A DNA stretch of 43,207 nt from an uncultured Ruminococcus sp. (lineage in GTDB: Bacteria; Bacillota; Clostridia; Oscillospirales; Ruminococcaceae), in assembly GCF_902762735.1 (NCBI RefSeq), contig NZ_CACWPP010000012.1:1-43207 (forward strand), given 5' to 3'. The position numbers were made by a program, and so were the translations under genes. The notes below the pieces were generated by a model. The model did not search any database, had not been told where the DNA came from, and saw only the letters and a list, made by a program, of their open reading frames with translations. Below, piece after piece: positions 6,730 to 13,177 of this stretch. Position 1 is the stretch's first letter; each line of letters opens with the position of its first letter.

Positions 6730-8070
6730 TTATAGCACACTTATGCTGAAAACGCCATACCTTTTGAGAATTTTTATGATCTCGGCAGTTATTTCTTCGC
6801 CGCTGACTGCTATGGGCACTGACGGCTGACAGCTTGTGACGGTCATGCCGCAGATACAGCCCTCAGCTTCATTGACTGAGATCATTCTTGCGGGTGACAG
6901 CGCCGCCTTTCTGATGGGCATGCGCACCACCGCAGAGGGTATCTCGTCAAATTCAGCCGCCCTGCCGCTGCTGACAGGTATTTCGGAAAGGGCTTTTTCC
7001 AGCTTTGTGTAGTCCTCTTCGGTATTGAAAGGCGTGGTCATCAGCACAACGAGATCGGGGTCGGTGTACTCGGGTTCAATGCCGTAACTGCGGAGCTTGT
7101 CGCCCAATTCGTCACCGTTCATGCCGCATTCGCCCGCCGCGACAGTCAGCTTGCACTGTTCTTCGCCGACGGTATTCCAGCCCATGTCATTCAGCCGCTT
7201 TCTGCAAAGTGCAGTGCGCTTCACGCATTCGGCAAGGTCAGACCTGTACCCTTTCATCAGATAGTCACTGCAAAGGTCAAGACTTTCCATGATAAGGTAA
7301 GAGGGGCTTGTAGAGGCGAAAAGCGACATCATCAGTTTTGCGCATTCGGCATAGCCTGCGGGTGCGTCCTTTGAGATATGCAGAAAAGCCCCGCCCGTAT
7401 AGCAGGGAAGCGTCTTGTGCGCCGAATCACAGCAGAGGTCAGCGCCCAGTGTCATGGGGTGAATGTCATTTTCAAGAAATTTCAGATAAGCGCCGTGCGC
7501 ATCATCGACTATAAGCGGAACGCCCTCTCCCTTGCAGACTTTTGAGATACCTGCAATATCGGCGATAAAGCCCAGATAGTCGGGCGATGTGATGTAAACG
7601 GCATCAGCCTTGCGGGGACAATTCTTCATCGCAAGCGCAATATCATCAGCCGTCACCCCCGAAGAGCAAAGCGAGCGGCTCTTCACCGCAGGGTAGACCC
7701 AGCACACCTCTATATCCAGCAGTATGCAGGCATTGATAAACGCCTTGTGGACGTTGCGGGGTGCTATGACCAGCATCCTGCCGCTGTGGTCAGCGCGGCA
7801 TCTGTCGGCTATGGCGAGCATGGTCTTTATGCAAAGGCTTGAACCTTCGGTGGAATAGAGGGTCTTTGCCGCCCCGAAAAGTTTAGCGGTCTGTGCCTCG
7901 CTCTCGGCGATGATGCCTTCTGCCCCGAAAAGATAATCCGCACCGCGTATCTCGGTGAGGTCAAGGGCTTCCATACCGTGAAAGCGCCTGCCTTTATGAC
8001 CCGGCATGTGGAAACGCGAAGTGCCGCTCTGAGAATATTTTTTGGCAAAATCGTAAATTGGTGCTGACAT
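6730..8070 (-). CDS. Orn/Lys/Arg decarboxylase-like PLP enzyme (YaaO type)
   Basis: 446 residues from ATG 8070, chosen because AGGAGCG lies 5 nt upstream; a longer frame to 8112 has no ribosome site. N-terminal RFHMPGHKGR, the VDDAHGA segment (D190, H192) and the PLP lysine K219 in SAHKTLP identify the fold type I basic amino acid decarboxylase family. It is much shorter than the inducible E. coli enzymes, like B. subtilis YaaO and SpeA. The substrate (arginine, lysine or ornithine) cannot be told from sequence. Its position upstream of darA and holB matches yaaO. The leader contains an attenuator-like hairpin (8097-8133). Confidence 0.88.
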   Translation of the reverse strand: MSAPIYDFAKKYSQSGTSRFHMPGHKGRRFHGMEALDLTEIRGADYLFGAEGIIAESEAQTAKLFGAAKTLYSTEGSSLCIKTMLAIADRCRADHSGRMLVIAPRNVHKAFINACILLDIEVCWVYPAVKSRSLCSSGVTADDIALAMKNCPRKADAVYITSPDYLGFIADIAGISKVCKGEGVPLIVDDAHGAYLKFLENDIHPMTLGADLCCDSAHKTLPCYTGGAFLHISKDAPAGYAECAKLMMSLFASTSPSYLIMESLDLCSDYLMKGYRSDLAECVKRTALCRKRLNDMGWNTVGEEQCKLTVAAGECGMNGDELGDKLRSYGIEPEYTDPDLVVLMTTPFNTEEDYTKLEKALSEIPVSSGRAAEFDEIPSAVVRMPIRKAALSPARMISVNEAEGCICGMTVTSCQPSVPIAVSGEEITAEIIKILKRYGVFSISVL

Positions 8071-8096
8071 GACAACGCTCCTGTCTGTAATGTGAG

Positions 8097-8133
8097 AAAA
8101 GCCCCGTACCACCGTCTTTGCGCAGTGCAGGGC
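8097..8133 (-). promoter_or_regulatory. Attenuator-like hairpin in the decarboxylase leader
   Basis: On the minus strand an imperfect stem of AGCCCTGCAC with GTGGTACGGGGCT is followed by TTTT, ending about 27 nt before the start codon. A second hairpin AAAGCG/CGCTTT lies upstream near 8155-8175. Together they could terminate or modulate transcription into the decarboxylase gene. Confidence 0.4.
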
Positions 8134-8245
8134 TGATGTTTCTTTAAATGTGTGAAAGCGCGGGCGCTTTTATATGGCGAAAACAAGGCAGTCATGCGGG
8201 TGTAAAAATATGAGAACGCCCCATACCCGCTGTCTGCCGCGTTTA

Positions 8246-8566
8246 TCACTTCTCGAACAGCCTGCGCATGGCTTCGCGGCTGAGATTGCCTGCGATGCGC
8301 TGTCTGCCGCGATTTATGGTGCGCGAAACGGTGGACTTGTCCACACCGAATTTCTGTGCTATCTGCATGACAGTCAGACCGTCCCTGTAATATAATAGTA
8401 TATAGCACTTCTGCTTTTTTGTGAGACAATCCTGCATAAGCATGCGCAGAGCCGCTTTTTCACGGCTGAGATCGGGCTTTTCGGTGCTTGCCTCTTCATC
8501 GGTGAAACAGTCATCAGCCTGTAAGATATTTTCGCACATATCATATGAGATCCTTTTGTTTGCCAA
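8246..8566 (-). CDS. Sigma-70 region 4-like DNA-binding protein
   Basis: 106 residues from TTG 8566. AGGAGG (8578-8583) is 11 nt before that codon; the ATG at 8539 is an alternative start, and the TTG at 8590 lies upstream of the ribosome site. The C-terminal half, from LTKKQKCYILLYYRDGLTVM through IAQKFGVDKSTVSRTINRG, is a typical sigma region 4 helix-turn-helix. The N-terminal half is acidic and unlike sigma region 2. It is probably a phage-like or stand-alone regulator rather than a full sigma factor. Transcribed from 8755-8783, with a family 1 repeat inside its leader. Confidence 0.75.
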   Translation of the reverse strand: MANKRISYDMCENILQADDCFTDEEASTEKPDLSREKAALRMLMQDCLTKKQKCYILLYYRDGLTVMQIAQKFGVDKSTVSRTINRGRQRIAGNLSREAMRRLFEK

Positions 8567-8589
8567 GTTCTGCAAAACCTCCTGTATCA

Positions 8590-8691
8590 ATAGCGAACAG
8601 CTTTAAAATTCAGATAAGTTCGGTTCACGAAAAAACATAGCTCCCGTCTTTTGTAAACGGGACTTGTGGATCTGAATAGTTGGACGCTATA
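8590..8691. repeat. Palindromic MITE-like element, family 1, copy 3 (diverged)
   Basis: Retains CTTTAAAATTCAGA near one end and CTGAATAGTTGGACGCTATA at the other, aligned to the other copies, but the interior differs (CCCGT...ACGGG stem). It lies between the promoter at 8755-8783 and the sigma-like gene, so it would be transcribed as 5' leader. Confidence 0.75.
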
Positions 8692-8754
8692 AATTTGAAA
8701 TAGATATGTAACCAAAATGTAAATTTTAAAAATACGTACATTTATTCAGGTCTT

Positions 8755-8783
8755 AGTATACCATATATTGTGGTCAAAGTCAA
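8755..8783 (-). promoter_or_regulatory. Promoter of the sigma-like gene
   Basis: Minus strand: TTGACT, 17 nt, TATACT. The start would be near 8748, giving a leader of about 180 nt that includes repeat copy 3. Confidence 0.8.
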
Positions 8784-8854
8784 GGTAAAACGCAATTTTG
8801 ATTTTTTTTGTTCAAATTGAGTGGAAATTATCGGACTGTTTGTGCAAATTGTGC

Positions 8855-8883
8855 TTGATTTTTGTTGAAAGATATGCTATAAT
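8855..8883 (+). promoter_or_regulatory. Promoter of the DUF896-WYL operon
   Basis: TTGATT, 17 nt, TATAAT. The leader is about 265 nt. It includes CGGACAT (8917) complementary to ATGTCCG (8957) and an exact 18-nt direct repeat at 8996-9041. Confidence 0.8.
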
Positions 8884-8995
8884 ATCTCTTGCAACGGTGG
8901 TTCGGGGATTTAAAACGGACATTTTGTTAATTACAGAAGAACAAAAAAATGTACACATGTCCGTAATATTTCACTGTTCCATTATACAGCCGTGA

Positions 8996-9041
8996 GGGTA
9001 TTGTGTAAGCCTGAGCGGGGGACGGGTATTGTGTAAGCCTG
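8996..9041 (+). repeat. Exact 18-nt direct repeat in the leader
   Basis: GGGTATTGTGTAAGCCTG occurs at 8996-9013 and 9024-9041, 28 nt apart, inside the long leader before the DUF896 gene. There is no coding frame across it worth calling. Confidence 0.7.
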
Positions 9042-9154
9042 TCAGCACCTTAACAAAGTGGGAGAGCTATGCCTGTTTTGGTTACAGAAATATTACAAAA
9101 GTTACAAAAGAGGGGGCAAGGCAAGACCCATCAGAAGGAGCAGTGTAAAGATTT

Positions 9155-9376
9155 ATGGAGAAAAAAAAGCTGAAAAGAATATCTGAGCTGACAGCCATTT
9201 CCAGACAGCGTGAACTGACCGAAGCGGAGAAGTCTGAGAGGGAAGCACTGAGAATGGAGTACAGGCGAAGCGTCACGGCAAATTTCACAGATACTCTTGA
9301 GCATACCTCGATAGTTGAGCCTGACGGTTCAAAGATCAAGGTAAAGGATATGAAGCGCGGTGGGGAGGATAAATAA
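9155..9376 (+). CDS. DUF896 (YnzC-like) small protein
   Basis: 73 residues. KKLKRISELTAISRQRELTE followed by AEKSEREALRMEYRRSVTAN, then a C-terminal IVEPDGSKIKV, match the DUF896 family: small helical-hairpin proteins of Firmicutes whose role is unclear (the B. subtilis relative YneA operon member YnzC is SOS-associated). AAGGAG lies 14 nt before the ATG, a long spacing. The next gene, a WYL regulator, starts 1 nt after the stop, so they are co-expressed. Confidence 0.8.
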   Translation: MEKKKLKRISELTAISRQRELTEAEKSEREALRMEYRRSVTANFTDTLEHTSIVEPDGSKIKVKDMKRGGEDK

Positions 9377-9377
9377 A

Positions 9378-10361
9378 GTGGCAGTTGAAGCAAGACAGAA
9401 GCTCAAGCTTCTGACCATGAAGAAGTTTTTTGAGACAGAGACAGATGAGAGGCACACCATAACAGGGGCGAAGCTGATCGAGGTGCTGGCATCAAAGGGC
9501 ATCAAGGCTGAGCGCAAGACCATTTATGATGACATCAGGACGCTCTGTGAGAGCGGAATGGACATCGTGACCGTGAAAGATGGTCATTCAAATGCTTATT
9601 ATCTGGGCGAGAGGACTTTTCAGCAGGAGGAACTGCTGGTGCTTGCAAACATCGTTGCATCGAGCAGATTTCTGACCAAGAAGAAATCGAGAGAGCTGGT
9701 CAAGAAACTTCAGACACTTACCAACAGGTATGACGCGGAGAGGCTTTACGGACAGATCTACATAGACAACCGTGCGAAGAGCTTCAATGAGGTCATTTAC
9801 TATTCTGTAAACAAGATACAGGAAGGTATAAGCGCAGGTAAGGAGATCAGGTTCAAGTATACCGAGTTCAACCCTGACAAAAAACAGGTGCTGAAGCACG
9901 GCGGTGAGTTTTACACTGTTACCCCATACACACTGGTGTGGGAGAATGAGAATTACTATCTGGTGTGCTACTGCAATAAGCATGAAAAGATCTGCCGTTA
10001 TAGGGTAGACAGGATGCTGAATGTTGAGCTGACTGATACTGATGCAAGAAAGCTCAGTGATGAGGAAAAGAACGAGGTGACAAATCTCCAGTCTGTCTAC
10101 GGCATGTACGGCGGCAGAAGAGAGAGCGTTACTATGCAGTTCGACAATTCGCTGGCGAATGTGGTGATAGACAGGTTCGGTCTTGACTGTCACCCGACAA
10201 GAAAAAACGAGAACTCATTTACTCTGACGGTGGACGTACAGATCGCACCGACTTTCTGGGGCTGGTTCTTCCAGTTCGGGAACAAGGCGAAGATAGTTTC
10301 ACCCGAAAACGTTATTGAAGAAGGTAAACAGTACCTGAACGAGATACTTCAGAATTATTGA
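9378..10361 (+). CDS. HTH and WYL-domain transcriptional regulator
   Basis: 327 residues from GTG 9378. GGGGAGGA lies 8 nt before it inside the DUF896 gene; an earlier GTG at 9360 overlaps the ribosome site. The N-terminal 70 residues hold a winged helix (ITGAKLIEVLASKGIKAERK then TIYDDIRTL). A WYL domain follows around residues 130-230, with FYTVTPYTLVWENENYYLVCY, then a WCX-like C-terminal part (VTMQFDNSLANVVIDRFG). WYL proteins sense small ligands or nucleic acid and often control defence or DNA-damage genes. Its target is not evident; autoregulation of this operon is likely (inference). Confidence 0.9.
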   Translation: MAVEARQKLKLLTMKKFFETETDERHTITGAKLIEVLASKGIKAERKTIYDDIRTLCESGMDIVTVKDGHSNAYYLGERTFQQEELLVLANIVASSRFLTKKKSRELVKKLQTLTNRYDAERLYGQIYIDNRAKSFNEVIYYSVNKIQEGISAGKEIRFKYTEFNPDKKQVLKHGGEFYTVTPYTLVWENENYYLVCYCNKHEKICRYRVDRMLNVELTDTDARKLSDEEKNEVTNLQSVYGMYGGRRESVTMQFDNSLANVVIDRFGLDCHPTRKNENSFTLTVDVQIAPTFWGWFFQFGNKAKIVSPENVIEEGKQYLNEILQNY

Positions 10362-10467
10362 CTGCTGCATGCAGACATGTGCATTGGAGAGGCGCAGGTC
10401 TGAAAAATATTGGAGAGACGGGAGAAATACCCGAAGAAACGAGAGAAGATAATATATGATAAGCGAT

Positions 10468-10505
10468 CGGCCTCCCGGCGCAAGGTCAAGCCTTACGGGA
10501 GGTCG
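10468..10505 (+). other. Ten-pair hairpin of unknown role
   Basis: CGGCCTCCCG pairs with CGGGAGGTCG (one G-T pair) over an 18-nt loop that itself contains AAGG/CCTT. No T-tract follows. It lies 40 nt before the gene at 10545, so it may be part of its leader, an RNA-processing site or a protein-binding site. Confidence 0.55.
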
Positions 10506-10544
10506 AATTGTATGCAGACGTAAACTGCTGAAAGGAGAAATGTT

Positions 10545-10976
10545 ATGCTGTTGGCATTATTATGCACGATAATACTCATAGCGGCGGTGGCAGGGCTGTT
10601 CTTTTCGGTCGGATTGGCGGCGGCGCTGATAGGCGGTTTGTTTATGGGCATTTCAATGACGGTCATAAAGCTGTTTATATTACCGCGCTTTGAAAAGCGC
10701 GACAAGATGCGCCTTGCGAACGATAATGTTCGTATCATTCCCGAAAAGCTGGAAGTGAGGTACGATAATTACAAGAACGGCTATGTGATCGACTGCTATT
10801 ACCATTCGCCCGAAACAGGCAGACAGTTTGTATTTACCACACAGCCGCTGCCCAATGACCCCACGCCGTATCTGAGAGATACGAAGATAACGGTCGTGGC
10901 GAACCGCATCGACTACTCGAATTATTATGTTGATCTGGGAGGTATCGGGGGATACCTGCCTGACAACAGACTATAA
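10545..10976 (+). CDS. Membrane protein of unknown function
   Basis: 143 residues, with AAAGGAG 9 nt before the ATG. One or two membrane segments cover residues 2-46. The rest, about 95 residues, is soluble with beta-type pattern (VIDCYYHSPETGRQFVFTTQ, then TKITVVANRIDYSNYYVDLG). This layout recalls DUF3592-like proteins, which have a hydrophobic stretch and a small beta domain. I cannot assign a function. It is single, with its own terminator at 10982. Confidence 0.65.
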   Translation: MLLALLCTIILIAAVAGLFFSVGLAAALIGGLFMGISMTVIKLFILPRFEKRDKMRLANDNVRIIPEKLEVRYDNYKNGYVIDCYYHSPETGRQFVFTTQPLPNDPTPYLRDTKITVVANRIDYSNYYVDLGGIGGYLPDNRL

Positions 10977-10981
10977 AAATG

Positions 10982-11014
10982 CCGCACTGTCTTATGGGAC
11001 AGTGCGGTTTTTTA
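10982..11014 (+). terminator. Terminator
   Basis: Perfect ten-pair stem CCGCACTGTC/GACAGTGCGG, loop TTATGG, then TTTTTTT. Confidence 0.93.
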
Positions 11015-11023
11015 TTATGTATT

Positions 11024-11136
11024 GTGGTTATCCCGCTGACACACCAAAAAAACGATGTTATATCGGGAATTGAATACAGTTGTTGTTCCTCATTGATAAA
11101 GGTATTTTGCAGTGGTGTGCTAAAGGGATTGTCATA
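11024..11136. repeat. Palindromic element, family 2, copy 1 (core hairpin lost)
   Basis: One end is TGGTTATCCCGCTGACACAC and the other GGTGTGCTAAAGGGATTGTC, matching the ends of the copies at 30931 and 37531. The G/C-rich core hairpin of those copies is missing here. It lies between convergent genes. Confidence 0.8.
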
Positions 11137-11155
11137 TTATGTATTGCTGATGATA

Positions 11156-11184
11156 GAAAAACTCAGCCCGCATTTTCAGCGGGG
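11156..11184 (-). terminator. Probable terminator of the minus-strand gene at 11193
   Basis: Minus strand stem CCCGC/GCGGG with loop TGAAAAT, then CTGAGTTTTT. Confidence 0.5.
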
Positions 11185-11192
11185 GAGCGGTA

Positions 11193-11609
11193 TTATCTCA
11201 GCAGCTGGTCGATGAGTGCGTCAATGAGCGAACTGCCGTTATTGACACGGTAGATGACGGGTATGATGAAGCAGGCGAGCCTTGCGGTCCTGACAAGGAA
11301 TGCTTTCTTGTCGTCGCTGAAAGCATCGCTCACTCTGTCGCGGGCAGAGTCGAACAGGTCGAACAGGGCTGAAAGCGCACCGCTTATCGCCAGACCTGCG
11401 AACATGATGACGAGAGATAACGGCAGGTTGTCGTCCCAGAAGCCAACGCCGATTATCGTTACGACTATGCCGATGGCTACTCTCAGACCGCCGTTCTCGA
11501 ATGAAGTTTTTATCATGGGCCAGCCGATGACAAGCGCTATCGCTATACCCCAAAATGACTCTGTTGTTAAGCCAATCAGTATTATTATCAGTCCTATCAG
11601 TATTCCCAT
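11193..11609 (-). CDS. Membrane protein of unknown function
   Basis: 138 residues from ATG 11609; AGGAAG is 6 nt upstream, whereas the ATG two codons earlier touches it. Three or four hydrophobic segments cover residues 1-85 (GILIGLIIILIGLTTESF, IAIALVIGWPMI, LRVAIGIVVTIIGVGFW, LSLVIMFAGLAISGALSALF). A charged C-terminal part of about 50 residues follows. The end of the preceding gene is 45 nt upstream, so the two minus-strand membrane proteins are probably one operon. No family recognised. Confidence 0.7.
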   Translation of the reverse strand: MGILIGLIIILIGLTTESFWGIAIALVIGWPMIKTSFENGGLRVAIGIVVTIIGVGFWDDNLPLSLVIMFAGLAISGALSALFDLFDSARDRVSDAFSDDKKAFLVRTARLACFIIPVIYRVNNGSSLIDALIDQLLR

Positions 11610-11653
11610 ATCCATCTTCCTTTCGTGATCTCGGGTCGTTAGTTTTTTGTGGG

Positions 11654-12376
11654 TCAGCGCCCTGACCAGTGCTTGAACTTTCTGGTATTTATGTAGTATT
11701 CGTCAGGGTCGCTCTGCTTTGCTTTGCGGTAGCGGTAGTCGTAGTACTGACGTTCGCTTTCCTTGCGTCTGCGCTCATCTTCTTCAGCCATCTTTCTCTT
11801 CTTTTCGTTCTCGGCATCTATCTGCTGCTGACGTATCGCGGCAGAGTTATCGACAGGCGGTCGATAACTGTCAAAGTCGATGGAAGTATCGGGCGGCGTG
11901 AAGGCGTTATCAAGAAATGCAGCAAAAGCCGCTCTGCCAAGAAGTTTCAGTGTGCCGGGCTGTTCTTCGGTGCTGCGGGGTGGAGCTGCGGGCTGCTTTG
12001 CATCGGTGCCGCCCGAGAAAAGAAACAGCGCCAGAACTACTGCCGCCGCAGTTATGCCGACAGCCCAGCCTGTGCCGATCTCGGAGGCAGTTCCGCTGCT
12101 CCATAAAACGACCAGACCGTAGAACATCAAACCTATTATCACAAATCTTGTAAAACTGAAAAGTATGTGCGCCAGCCAGAGGACTTCATCGCCGTTTTCA
12201 AGTTCGCGTTTTTTAAAAGACAGAATGAAGGCGATAACGCCCGCCGCACAGACGGTCAAACCGTCACTGCTGCCGCCTGCGAGGTACTGATATATCCCCC
12301 ACAAAGCCGCGCCCGCGCCGCCGACTTTCAGCACTATATTTAAAATAAATGAAAAAACTTTGAGTAATGTCCTCAT
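11654..12376 (-). CDS. Membrane protein with charged C-terminal helix
   Basis: 240 residues from ATG 12376, which has AAGG about 8 nt upstream; a longer frame starts inside the promoter at 12444-12472 and is excluded. Four membrane segments lie within residues 1-135. The C-terminal 80 residues are polar, with a stretch of Arg/Lys/Glu (NEKKRKMAEEDERRRKESE) likely to form a coiled coil or charged helix, ending in a Tyr/Arg-rich tail. No family recognised. Probably transcribed with the 138-residue membrane protein downstream. Confidence 0.75.
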   Translation of the reverse strand: MRTLLKVFSFILNIVLKVGGAGAALWGIYQYLAGGSSDGLTVCAAGVIAFILSFKKRELENGDEVLWLAHILFSFTRFVIIGLMFYGLVVLWSSGTASEIGTGWAVGITAAAVVLALFLFSGGTDAKQPAAPPRSTEEQPGTLKLLGRAAFAAFLDNAFTPPDTSIDFDSYRPPVDNSAAIRQQQIDAENEKKRKMAEEDERRRKESERQYYDYRYRKAKQSDPDEYYINTRKFKHWSGR

Positions 12377-12443
12377 GCAGATCGCCTTGCCTTTCTTACC
12401 ATGTATTGGTTTGCAATTATCATGTTTACTATCATCGTGATTA

Positions 12444-12472
12444 ATTATAATCCATATGCAGATAAAAGTCAA
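12444..12472 (-). promoter_or_regulatory. Promoter of the minus-strand membrane protein pair
   Basis: Minus strand: TTGACT, 17 nt, TATAAT, giving a leader of about 60 nt before ATG 12376. Confidence 0.88.
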
Positions 12473-12516
12473 TAACTTTACTACAAAGTTTACAATTTGT
12501 TAATATTTAAATCCGG

Positions 12517-12605
12517 ATTTGGTTGTGTATTGTTCCCCCGCCGAAGGCGGGGGGAACAATACGAAAGAACAGCCATTTTGTATCATCAACAATACACAAC
12601 CAAAT
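12517..12605. repeat. Palindromic element, family 3, copy 1
   Basis: Perfect 18-nt terminal inverted repeats (ATTTGGTTGTGTATTGTT and its complement at 12588-12605). Inside, GTATTGTTCCCCCGCC pairs with a neighbouring GGCGGGGGGAACAATAC. The left GTATTGTT can therefore pair either with the inner AACAATAC or with the terminal one. Confidence 0.85.
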
Positions 12606-12995
12606 TGGGATATATTTAACGTGCGATCATCATTTCGGGAGCGCTTTTGGTGCATGCGAAAAAAGGGCAAAATCCCCATAAAAAGCCTGCATACTGCATT
12701 TCACGACCAAATCTTTGCAATTCGCGACAAAAATGTGCAAATTGCGAAAATCGTGGTATAATATTTACAATAAAAGAAATGCGGAAAATACAAAAAACTA
12801 TGCCGCAAAAGAAAAGGATACACTTCCACCCCCAATTTTCCTGTATAATAAATTGTAGAGACCATCATGGCACTGCTATGGTGGTCTTTGCATATCACAT
12901 GGGGTTAGTTGTAGCTAATGTATACAAAAACAATCTCCGTGAGAAATAAATTTTGGCTTTGCAAACGAATTATTGTTAACTAAAGATGAAATCTC
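12606..12995 (+). other. Gene-free stretch with a strong hairpin
   Basis: I find no convincing gene here. A TATAAT at 12761-12766 and another TATAAT at 12844-12849 have no good -35 box. A 12-pair hairpin AGACCATCATGG/CTATGGTGGTCT with loop CACTG lies at 12859-12887, just after the second. The region is AT-rich and could hold a small RNA or only decayed repeats. Confidence 0.4.
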
Positions 12996-13027
12996 TTGAC
13001 TTGACGGATAGATTGTGCTAATATAAT
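12996..13027 (+). promoter_or_regulatory. Promoter of the FTR1 iron operon
   Basis: TTGACT at 12996 with TAATAT 17 nt later; a TATAAT overlaps at 13022 (15 nt from the overlapping TTGACG). Either pairing starts the transcript near 13031-13034. Confidence 0.7.
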
Positions 13028-13056
13028 GACGGTTAGTGAGAACAAATATTTTTAAG

Positions 13057-13083
13057 AAAAAGTTGGCTTTGTGCCGACTTTTT
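13057..13083 (+). terminator. Terminator in the FTR1 leader (attenuator candidate)
   Basis: Eleven-pair stem AAAAAGTTGGC/GCCGACTTTTT (one G-T pair) with loop TTTGT. It lies only about 25 nt after the predicted transcript start and 95 nt before the first gene. It would end most transcripts unless read-through is controlled. Confidence 0.75.
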
Positions 13084-13099
13084 GTATTTTAGGCCGAAG

Positions 13100-13122
13100 T
13101 TAGCTTAGGTAAACTAAGTTAA
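13100..13122 (+). promoter_or_regulatory. Inverted repeat, candidate metalloregulator operator
   Basis: TTAGCTTAG and CTAAGTTAA separated by GTAAA; the half sites are complementary throughout, with one G-T pair in RNA form. The sequence resembles the TTAGG-type boxes bound by DtxR/IdeR family iron regulators. It lies between the leader terminator and the FTR1 start. The identity of the binder is inference. Confidence 0.5.
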
Positions 13123-13177
13123 GCAAGCCAAACACTGACCGAATGAGACAAACAGTCTCGGTGGGAGGAAAATGATA

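Noticed and set aside
8097-8133. T-box riboswitch before the decarboxylase gene
   Set aside because: The GGTGGTAC-like motif is in the 3' arm of the terminator, not in a preceding antiterminator, and no stem I or specifier loop could be found in the short leader.
13100-13122. Firm assignment of a DtxR or Fur operator
   Set aside because: Half sites and spacing do not match either consensus exactly, and the site is downstream of the promoter. Kept only as a candidate.
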